From: a virus
Length of the DNA: 36,466 nt
Virus record (IMG/VR): IMGVR_UViG_3300023174_000378
Span: 1 to 36,466 of that record
Reading direction: 5' to 3' (one strand)
Shown here: piece by piece, positions 32,501-36,466 of the stretch
Numbering within the stretch: position 1 is the first letter of the stretch
Layout of the letters: the number at the start of each line of letters is the position of its first letter
The notes under the pieces: generated by a model
The model's input: the letters and a program-made list of their open reading frames with translations, nothing else
The model's database searches: none
What the model was told of the DNA's origin: nothing
Translations under genes and position numbers: made by a program

Positions 32501-34647
32501 TAGATGACACCATTGGCGCTATGCTAAGGCGGACAGAAGACCTTGCCGGTCTTGTCGATAGAATATCAAACATGACGGGCGAGTTTTTCGGTGGTGTCAG
32601 TAAAAAACTTATCGTTGACCGAGTGCGTGAATCTCGCGCAAACTTGAATAAGTTGAACAACGACGCAATGGCGTATCTCCAAACCAACGCCGAGCAAATC
32701 TTCGGCAAGGGCTGGAAGAAGATAATGATTCAAAACGGCAAGAAGAAGTTCACCTACATAATGGACCCCAAGGGGTATCAAAAGGTCTTGAAGACCGGTG
32801 ATAAGGTCGCCATACAGGCGTTCTTGCTTCAGAATGAAGCGCCTATCAGCCAGAACGAAATGTACTATCTGTACAATCAGTTCAAAGACCCCGCCAATCA
32901 CCCCGGCTTTGAGACAAAGTTCGGCCCCCAGTACAAGGAGATAATGGCTGAAATAACATCGAAGCTTGACCCGAAGGTGAAAGAGTGGGCCGATTGGCAG
33001 GTTGAGGAGTTTTATCCAAATATGTACCCGATTTACAACGAGGTTTATCGTCGTGTTTATCGCACCGACTTGCCTTGGAATCAGTTTTATGCCGGTCGGC
33101 TGTATCGGGAATCCGCCGATGGGCAGGAGGCGCCAAGTCTACTTGAGAAGCCCAGCGAATTTATCACAGCGGTTGGGGGAGCGTCAACGAAAGAACGCGT
33201 CAGAAACAACAAAGCCGTCAAGACAATGGACGGCGATAAAGTGCTCACGTCTTATGTGCGCGACATGAATTTCTTTGCGTCTTACGCTGAGTCAATTCGC
33301 GACATCAAGAAGATGCTGAACAACATCACGATTCGTAAGGCGATTGAAACCCGTGTCGGCAAGGACATTTACAGCCTCTTGAACATAATGACCGATAGGC
33401 TTATCACGGATGGCTTCGGGAAAGGAAAAGAGAATGACATTCTTGACGCCGGGTTTAAGACCTTCGTTTACGCGAAACTTGGACTTAACCCAAAAATTAT
33501 GCTCGCTCAGGCAAGCAGTTTTGTAGGGTTTATTCCATTCATTGGATATGGCTCTTATGCTAAATACGCCACTAGAGCATTCTCTGATTTAAGAAAGGGC
33601 AAAGAGTCTACGGCTTACAAAACTTGGGCCGAAATGATGGAAAACTCAGAATATTTGAAAGCGAGGTTTTCAACTTCAAATATTATGGAGATAATGTCCA
33701 CCTTTTCGGACTCCAAGAGAGACGTTGTTCTTGGGGGGGACAAGGGGTTATCCATTGATAACTACGCGAATGTCATGATGTACTTCATCAAGCAAGGTGA
33801 CAAGGCCGGTGTTATGGGTAGCGTTCCAAATTACTTGTTCTACAAAGAGCAGTATATCAATAAGCAAAAAGCAGCCAAGAAAAAAGTTTCCGAACAGGAC
33901 GCCATCAAATACGCGCTCAAGAAAATTGAGGCTCAGGTTAAGTCCGTTGCTCAAAGTAATGACGTTGAAGATAAAGACTTTTTCCAGACGGGCTCTACGG
34001 CATGGAGGATGTTTGGAGTATTCCAATCTCAGCCAAAGCAATATTTCCGTTTGGAAATGTACGCCATCCGTAACATCTACAAGCAACTGATGGGGCTTAG
34101 CGGCGCGAAGGGAACGCTAGGGCAAAACATAAGGCTCTTTGTGACCGTTCACTTGGTCGCTCCGGTCCTGTTCCAATATCTCATGCTTGGCTTACCCGGG
34201 ATACTCACGGACTTTGACGATGACGATGACGAGGAGTTGGTATGGGCCGGAGTTCTTGGTAACTTGAACGCAATATTCGTTATTGGTGATATTTTCCAAA
34301 AAATTCGAGACATCGCTCTTGGCAAGCCTTGGGCGAAGGATACAACGAGTATATCCGCTTTTAGCGTTATCGCCGACTTAGCCAAAGAAGGAAAGGCTAT
34401 TTTTGATGCCAAGACTGATGAAACAAGGACTAAGCACATCGTTCAGTTCTCTCTTCTTCTTAGCGAATTGTCCGGTATACCTGCTGCTACGCTATTCAAG
34501 CTGTCACAGAACTGGTATAAAGTAGCAACTGGCGATGTTGACAATTTTGGTGAGGCTTTGTTGAGGCTTTTCAATTACAGCGAATACACCATAAAAGGCA
34601 AAGAAAAAAAGGCGAAAAGCTTTGAAGAACTTAAATTTGAAGAATGA
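23593..34647 (+). CDS. Giant polyvalent virion protein (3684 aa)
   Basis: One uninterrupted frame. Residues 227-306: a domain with NPDGTRSTHLF and FAKGSWK, seen in other phage structural proteins. Residues ~606-735: two hydrophobic Gly/Ala-rich segments, possibly membrane-inserting (TAIGGAVGGVPGARAAF). Residues ~1225-1525: a phage polyvalent-protein domain with FIEEVQSDLAQ (1358-1368), VAWTTGEQQ and GKGMVAFYG. Residues ~1715-1860: a zincin-like domain with HEILGH (1772-1777) and Glu1828/1829. Residues ~2080-2540: an unrecognised module ending DVRFSR. Residues ~2700-3100: coiled coil. Residues ~3110-3684: a C-terminal region like large polyvalent-protein domain 38, with a hydrophobic segment (3515-3537) and a run of Asp. 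It is likely packaged in the head and ejected with DNA. Residues ~1200-2540 are AT-richer than the flanks. Confidence 0.75.
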   Translation: MAKQQNDLLRALKQAEPVKGAVKVDLNAIYRAQQQAKTPYLASEAAAIPSEELELKTEELLTPEFSEQIKSKTEAFREQFAEELATGAAAKYREESDAQPAEETALVPLSELAMISGSILDMTKDVPGETNAFGYDATARLRKKERVLDELKKNYGKYGFSFDLTPMGNYVARSSSGNIEVDLYGDGAQAADKLKGFIAKNAKKTQYQNEEFVDLSLKAQETRPAARINPDGTRSTHLFTTMEVDGKHYAVPTLYQKTPNSQSSDPNDWVEYKNPEEAFKEAVRRGELYQFDTKGQAESFAKGSWKSINQGDLIRKQVAEQNGIEYGVMKQNELERKYSREEINSLEDAIDILSSNRPGLEPQKARLAAKMKKAYGVGTVDGLEKVLDEKRKQKDSIEDYFQSLSGIRQEADRQLEVERKKVEQQAIALNREVKTIQGNLNQKFHDYFGVPFLTEEGTINPEIKNIKPSDAASARVFNESIDAYNLLAQRQKQAAQAYLKERTYFDAKYDKEAQDKYVGEWRGLWNSIRSGWNEGKMSNVVLDAQAAKIAGDEEKLAIYNEQMFKMMNDPAISTAMSVGQERIAEATESGEFGDYLRALGANPSTFISGVANMMLNSMARMFPILWKTGSVIVPVSTAIGGAVGGVPGARAAFSTSMKIVNAASGFSLEYTASVLDAIRKKYNTLEKAQEGEWLNDPEVWEEARNIGVKRGLTIAAVDAITAGVLGKIAPSSLASTARRTTQAVGQALAIEPVSEAFGEAAAQFVSGQELNSVEILGEALGAGGMSSNPLTLADVVYQQTRKDYYTNLAEKMANSRSFLNDMDEDLGKVTQWANNMRTTGQITGVTEQQILENVSVVREARQMMSATAPTNAQRLSQLALGTSSRAESRLADLIAAKRQLDRTPTINQPMQQAVQDEMNYILQNKKVPEQRVDLAPIIGLTPKYYINGKASLREDVAALLDPAKGADDQLKDLNISIEGDEELLDKYVTRMESIFDKEDYEDGKVMLAAEDINEIPAEFRPEAVFNEETGRHEVTVPADKVENKDIANIAVRPKSQLEAATAAMKEGKPVYAKDTKSGNVYLLEDQAKIDDAYSRGMSLLLGGPSTRGVQTPLPLPKIKTDKIKAIKDSLKSMRADIGTMNSFGAGMGKSVWNFAIDSAILAIEAGESVSAAVEKAADYIDSKVTDFKRSDFVAYMTGQLTEKEKEIVRQARSTDLPSGLKVIKGFYSTIERRLLTSTVEKQSATKWLQSGIFGGDEGEFTGARAFLQAKRPDEQVEKKELLDYIKKNRVKISVKKDKNKEFEDYTVEQGGEYQEIIIEWDDANFPDSFDFGSHYTNKTIAHLRYVIRKDKDGNNVLFIEEVQSDLAQHIRKERQKQKEDPGYTPNVVSAPYVDNTNTWVKLVLKVALQEAVKKNVTKVAWTTGEQQKARYNLSDKISFILYTKTDSGYKIYAADESGNPIIEDYPFQENELQAAVGDEISKKIINGDGEKQSDGRMLLHGLDLESDVRGKGMVAFYGSIDEGKAGTVENMMYALVEEITGKKQDAKTIEFSTTKKVRGEVSDEDKDFYRAEAKEKLGNYLKDEYLERDLYELINDNSDFYYEQTLYEDGEPNNFKKFFKKGTQMAKVEDALAELDELYVETLNNVATETKTIYTKHRSVDITPQIVEKVKSGIPAFNDEKLSIEQRAEKIRQKMFAMKQKIGESEKRKSLNGPERMAIETLVRRLAWRIGMKIDDSNFIANPNERWKGKYDPRTHSVMINFAYVTKDTPFHEILGHPIIYALKNGSPESRELYENLVKELQDSPEGIAAYNMVSQLYPELTEDQKIEEALVTLLGQLASESFDKKSKLGMLLERLWNFISEYVRELLGKDVIKVGELKPTTTIQDLADIMGYGENLIALPGAEMSFRTPFGETYTSIEEVKQDMARAGAATTLEFPNEPAVGARIKRLILSYLSEENRSRAENVMSSIKELLSEITAFNYYDSITGKTFEYKLTPAEIGEGLYWKVTDKESGQVNFTRKHEKNFETSIAFGLDGDPRHLITEYIRMLEKYYSKEEQFATSKMIIDKWKSNYRIKYNPQEAYDRGYGFYHYIGTGMSGNGVDALPVLQNIIRFLDLQESIGGEYSLSCLNKLASLPIMPQGANPSHHFKSGIRIAIYPNSEDIIFAANDDVYSGAAGYEASSASPAFMMYRDTPLKVRGRIGISLLTYPESHSFSAVKNSILEAIIGPDGMGDINEQKGMHGYNEVGIKLKKGRFKIEYDESVSPEVKKMIDYINKSHGISNDQIPQIKENVLYGITPGSYVRLMIDPANQILSQGYEPALINVTNVHKNPDPKRIASLEEELAEIAKNIESSLNKEALKRFQNAASLIKDKGFIDNFKTFLVSYPFDEDAASFLSEYINKKVSPIDFQNLIDDYNSVVRQIEDIKTNRVMFDGIIMNNDYSNVIVETESGIREYNNVKKGKIFVSNISDKFVDKSALINYQYAQGEKAVFPKESEKLKNQPYDNDILNNRKALEKNKKKALTQTLKFVEALAQANREFPLALLETSVSFAGFQPNEDTDVRFSRVPENDQTLYGAINDARNEGLTDGEIKRRMQQEGYSSSDINEAMTINVGDKEKLPRAFTMVEGGAFAGYSMYTNVQQKIRRFAKKEVNGEKPSSAKIREFAMQELSKHPLFLSSSDYLQMSLMADLDATLNTTANTAIQAQMKRIREAMRNINKGARELNEIRRQLTILIKSSLPRTMYAKAEVMALLKKVSSANRENIAEIRREVADFVIGVRVRATRAKLLKQLAAETTKKEGGRVKGNFSTAMQERIAKIKGMLPDEKASVEEIQKAIVALNSEYTRLTELVIDEGKDEYAEDLADVEFALKFAATMLMDDIEENKLIALDELYSYMKDFLKTGRAAFKDELKAQSEYYNKLKRQLLKDITGGDYNVNFNDKKAVDKVERALMGESVQKEKQRSFGKVLRSFVDDTIGAMLRRTEDLAGLVDRISNMTGEFFGGVSKKLIVDRVRESRANLNKLNNDAMAYLQTNAEQIFGKGWKKIMIQNGKKKFTYIMDPKGYQKVLKTGDKVAIQAFLLQNEAPISQNEMYYLYNQFKDPANHPGFETKFGPQYKEIMAEITSKLDPKVKEWADWQVEEFYPNMYPIYNEVYRRVYRTDLPWNQFYAGRLYRESADGQEAPSLLEKPSEFITAVGGASTKERVRNNKAVKTMDGDKVLTSYVRDMNFFASYAESIRDIKKMLNNITIRKAIETRVGKDIYSLLNIMTDRLITDGFGKGKENDILDAGFKTFVYAKLGLNPKIMLAQASSFVGFIPFIGYGSYAKYATRAFSDLRKGKESTAYKTWAEMMENSEYLKARFSTSNIMEIMSTFSDSKRDVVLGGDKGLSIDNYANVMMYFIKQGDKAGVMGSVPNYLFYKEQYINKQKAAKKKVSEQDAIKYALKKIEAQVKSVAQSNDVEDKDFFQTGSTAWRMFGVFQSQPKQYFRLEMYAIRNIYKQLMGLSGAKGTLGQNIRLFVTVHLVAPVLFQYLMLGLPGILTDFDDDDDEELVWAGVLGNLNAIFVIGDIFQKIRDIALGKPWAKDTTSISAFSVIADLAKEGKAIFDAKTDETRTKHIVQFSLLLSELSGIPAATLFKLSQNWYKVATGDVDNFGEALLRLFNYSEYTIKGKEKKAKSFEELKFEE
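26911..26930. repeat. Copy 3 of the GGGGTGT/ACACCCC hairpin (inside the giant gene)
   Basis: AGGGGTGTT, CA, AACACCCCT: nine-base-pair arms. It is read through as RGVQTPL in a Ser/Pro/Leu linker (residues ~1107-1113), about 280 bases before the AT-rich part of the gene. There is no T-tract downstream. Confidence 0.8.
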
Positions 34648-35537
34648 TAAACATTACGAGAATAAGCTCAAACATCCACGTCTTTGAGGCGTATGGAGAA
34701 GTTGAATTTCTGTTGATTTCGGACCTCCATTGGGACAACCCCCATTGCGACCGGCAACTCCTGAAAAACCACTTGGACGAAGCCGTCAGGAGAGGGGCCT
34801 ACATTATTATCAACGGGGACCTGTTTTGCGCTATGCAAGGAAAGGGCGATTTCCGGGCTAGCAAGGACGACATTCGCCCAGAACACAATAACGGACGCTA
34901 CCTTGACTCTATCGTTGACACGGCGGTTGATTGGTTTAAGCCATACGCCCAGAACATCGTTCTAGTAGGCTACGGCAACCACGAAACCGGCGTCATCAAG
35001 CACAAAGAAACCGACATCCTCGAGCGTTTTGTGGCGACCCTCAACTACGCTTGCAAGAGCAACGTGCAATTAGGGGGATACGGAGGCGTGTTGCATGTGA
35101 ACCTAGCGTGGATGCCTCTCAAAGAGGGGGAGCCGCACGGGAACAACTTGTCCTATATCATTCACTACTTCCACGGCTCAGGCGGGGGCGGGCCGGTAAC
35201 GAAAGGCGTCATCCAAGACCAACGTCTGCTTGCCTCTATTGAGAACTATGACATGACATGGATGGGCCACGTTCATGAGTTATACGAACACACCAATATT
35301 GTAAACAGGTATGAGCCTCGCTTTAAAAAGATTAAGCAAAAGCCTGTGCGACAGATACGCACGGCGACGTACAAGGAAGAGTGGAACGACGGCAAAATGG
35401 GCTTTCACGTTGAACGCGGAAGAGGCCCGAAACCTCTGGGAGGCTATTGGCTGAAGCTGAGCATTGAGCGCGACGTGCGGAGCGACTTTGTCCGGTACAT
35501 CTACGCCGAAGTCACTCCTTGTACTCGATTTTACTAG
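34644..35537 (+). CDS. Calcineurin-like metallophosphoesterase
   Basis: 297 aa with the full two-metal signature in order: SDLHWD (D-x-H), NGDLF (G-D), YGNHE (G-N-H-E), HYFHGSGGGG and GHVHE (G-H-x-H). Such enzymes hydrolyse phosphoesters (nucleic acids, cyclic nucleotides or proteins), so the substrate cannot be named. Position overlapping the giant gene by ATGA means it is translated from the same operon; a DNA-repair or nucleotide role in late infection, or a packaged enzyme, are both possible. The C-terminal ~60 residues are basic. The stop TAG overlaps the opposite-strand gene's stop (CTAG at 35534-35537). No truncation is seen. Confidence 0.85.
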   Translation: MINITRISSNIHVFEAYGEVEFLLISDLHWDNPHCDRQLLKNHLDEAVRRGAYIIINGDLFCAMQGKGDFRASKDDIRPEHNNGRYLDSIVDTAVDWFKPYAQNIVLVGYGNHETGVIKHKETDILERFVATLNYACKSNVQLGGYGGVLHVNLAWMPLKEGEPHGNNLSYIIHYFHGSGGGGPVTKGVIQDQRLLASIENYDMTWMGHVHELYEHTNIVNRYEPRFKKIKQKPVRQIRTATYKEEWNDGKMGFHVERGRGPKPLGGYWLKLSIERDVRSDFVRYIYAEVTPCTRFY

Positions 35538-35686
35538 GGGGTGTTCGAACACCCCTTCAGTTGCTCTTGCTCCATCTGAAGGGCTTTCTCAATCGTTTCG
35601 GATAGAAAGGTGTGACCTTTCTGGAGCTCCATGGCTTCCAAACGCCGTAGCTCAGTGGTTTCTATGAACCACTCAAGCGCGGTCAT
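35534..35686 (-). CDS. Small phage protein (50 aa), last gene of the minus-strand operon
   Basis: 50 aa from the ATG at 35686, one base after the MazG-like stop. The frame stays open back to 35767, but that start would overlap the MazG gene by 80 bases. The protein starts MTALEWFIETTELRRL, a form common among short phage proteins of unknown function. It is helical, Glu/Leu-rich, and ends KGCSNTP. The last codons are made by hairpin copy 4, so the gene ends in the palindrome and shares CTAG with the phosphoesterase stop. Confidence 0.6.
   Translation of the reverse strand: MTALEWFIETTELRRLEAMELQKGHTFLSETIEKALQMEQEQLKGCSNTP
35538..35555. repeat. Copy 4: perfect 18-bp palindrome at the convergent junction
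   Basis: GGGGTGTTCGAACACCCC, fully symmetric, starting right after the phosphoesterase stop and lying inside the last codons of the minus-strand gene. It could act as a terminator for either strand, but no T-tract follows on either side. It matches the stems at 4637, 9923 and 26912. Confidence 0.85.
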
Positions 35687-35687
35687 G

Positions 35688-35993
35688 TTATTCTTTGACG
35701 AAGGTTCCATCGATTGTTTTACCGGTTCTTTCTTTGATTTCTTCATACGCAAGGTGTAGTGCTTCAACGATGTTTACTCCTCTCTGTTCGGCGAGGATGA
35801 TAATGGTGACGAGCACATCGCCGAATGCGTCGTACTCTTCGCGGCGTTTGCCTTTCAAGATAGCCGAAGAAAGCTCTCCGAGCTCTTCGACGACCTTCAT
35901 GAATTGCTTGGGGAAATTATGCGAATCGCTTATCGCTTTTTCCTCGGCCCATAGGGCGATTTTGTCTTGTAGTTGTTCAAATGTTTGGTTCAT
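35688..35993 (-). CDS. MazG-like nucleotide pyrophosphohydrolase
   Basis: 101 aa. The all-alpha NTP-PPase signature is visible: KVVEELGELSSAIL (E-E-x-G-E) followed by KRREEYDAFGDVLVTIIILA (E-x-x-D-x-x-x-D), the acidic cluster that binds Mg-nucleotide. Such enzymes hydrolyse NTPs or dNTPs to the monophosphate. Phage copies are thought to affect nucleotide pools or host alarmone signalling. It overlaps the upstream 68-aa gene by ATGA and lies one base before the next gene, so the minus-strand genes form one operon. No specificity can be read from sequence. Confidence 0.87.
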   Translation of the reverse strand: MNQTFEQLQDKIALWAEEKAISDSHNFPKQFMKVVEELGELSSAILKGKRREEYDAFGDVLVTIIILAEQRGVNIVEALHLAYEEIKERTGKTIDGTFVKE

Positions 35994-36196
35994 TGATTTG
36001 GGGTTGTGATTTTCTTGTAATGGTCTTCTAAATAGATTCGCTCAACTTTGGTCAATCCCCATCGGTCTATCGCTGCTTCGGCAAACTCAAAGGCAAACTC
36101 CTCCATGGCTTTAATAAGCCACTCCCTATCAACTTGGTGGAAGTGCATTTCGTTAGCGTCTTCGTGTTCTGCGAGTATTTGGTCTGCGTTTTTCAT
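35990..36196 (-). CDS. Hypothetical 68-aa protein
   Basis: 68 aa, starting MKNADQILAEHED, then a helical segment WLIKAMEEFAFEFAEAAIDR, ending DHYKKITTPNQ. It is acidic, without a membrane helix. Similar short helical proteins occur in early/metabolic operons of Bacteroidota phages but have no known function. Its stop overlaps the MazG start (ATGA). A ~95-base gap with no recognised promoter element separates it from the next gene upstream. Confidence 0.6.
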   Translation of the reverse strand: MKNADQILAEHEDANEMHFHQVDREWLIKAMEEFAFEFAEAAIDRWGLTKVERIYLEDHYKKITTPNQ

Positions 36197-36291
36197 GGGG
36201 TTAGCATTTTGTTCGTGTCAACGAAATGGTCTTTTATGGGACAATTTGCGTGGTTTTGGATATTTTATGACAGGTTAGATGTTTAATAAAA

Positions 36292-36456
36292 CTAAATATC
36301 AAACCCCTCCAATTTTAATTTTTGATGTAACAATTCAATAGTTTCTCTCATGCCAAATATTCTGACAAGTAAATCATATTTTGCCCCGCAAATCAATTCA
36401 GACAAATCTTTTAAGTTTATCCGTTGTTGGATTGTTAGTTTTTGATACCAATGCAT
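36292..36456 (-). CDS. Small hypothetical protein (54 aa), possibly continuing past the window
   Basis: 54 codons from the ATG at 36456. The protein runs MHWYQKLTIQQRINLKDL, then LVRIFGMRETIELL, and ends KLKLEGFDI. The pattern (short basic helix, then a -KLKLEGF end) is one I associate with small proteins in Bacteroidota phages. The frame has no stop before the window edge upstream, so an earlier start is possible. It is AT-rich like the region around it. Confidence 0.5.
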   Translation of the reverse strand: MHWYQKLTIQQRINLKDLSELICGAKYDLLVRIFGMRETIELLHQKLKLEGFDI

Positions 36457-36466
36457 AGGTTTTGGG

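Noticed and set aside
35640-35720. tRNA-like string GTAGCTCAGTGGT
   Set aside because: It resembles a tRNA D-arm, but the second half of the D-stem, an anticodon stem and a proper T-arm are absent. It lies in the 50-aa coding region on the minus strand.
36211-36226. Short inverted repeat TTCGT/ACGAA
   Set aside because: Only five base pairs with a four-base loop and no T-run; expected by chance.
1-36466. Stop-codon reassignment, as known in some crAss-like phages
   Set aside because: TAA, TAG and TGA all end genes exactly where the next gene starts (for example TAG at 2655, 21168 and 35537; TGA at 439, 4873 and 34647). Long frames contain none of them internally, so the standard code fits.
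1-36466. CRISPR array, insertion sequence, integrase or attachment site
   Set aside because: No regularly spaced repeats, transposase or recombinase motifs, or terminal direct repeats could be seen. A temperate lifestyle has no support in this window.

Overview
The window reads as the virion-structure and DNA-packaging arm of a tailed phage (podovirus-type layout) that infects a Bacteroidota host. Three lines of evidence support the host call. Five genes are preceded by the Bacteroidota -7 promoter element TAnnTTTG (three as TATCTTTGCA). Strong Shine-Dalgarno sequences are largely absent. The TerL, portal, MCP, tail-adaptor and tail-stabilisation proteins resemble those of crAss-like (Crassvirales-type) phages and their aquatic relatives. 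I recognised these families by reading; no search was run. All three stop codons end genes normally, so the standard code is used.

Layout. 14-2380: a tightly overlapped set of small genes: a predicted unimolecular spanin (lysis), small basic proteins, a head-fibre-like protein, and a protein with two GroES-like halves. 2377-7305: small and large terminase subunits and portal. 7338-9950: a promoter, a scaffold-like protein, the major capsid protein and a strong intrinsic terminator. 9973-12677: a capsid-proximal conserved protein and four tandem paralogous small beta-rich proteins, with internal promoters and a second terminator. 12696-20746: tail adaptor/tube proteins, a 1554-aa stabilisation-type protein and two further tail proteins; the first two of these three share a Cys-ended repeat. 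20752-34647: a promoter, then a GNAT acetyltransferase, two likely internal (ejection) proteins and a giant 3684-aa polyvalent protein that fills about 30% of the window. 34644-35537: a calcineurin-like phosphoesterase. 35534-36456: four small genes on the minus strand, including a MazG-like pyrophosphohydrolase, converging on the structural operon.

How it works together (inference). Terminase and portal package DNA into a capsid assembled on the scaffold, perhaps with help from the GroES-like protein. Adaptor, stabilisation and Cys-repeat proteins form the short tail and receptor-binding apparatus. The 261-, 549- and 3684-aa proteins would be carried in the head and ejected with the DNA. The spanin finishes lysis.

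The most unusual signals are: (i) the giant protein, with a metallopeptidase-like HExxxH motif and two AT-rich modules inserted into a GC-richer frame; (ii) a near-identical palindromic hairpin (GGGGTGT, 4-nt loop, ACACCCC) present four times, twice inside genes; (iii) the tandem paralogue cluster with a beta module placed in opposite orders; (iv) promoters that would give leaderless or almost leaderless mRNAs; (v) a double GroES-like protein beside the terminase.
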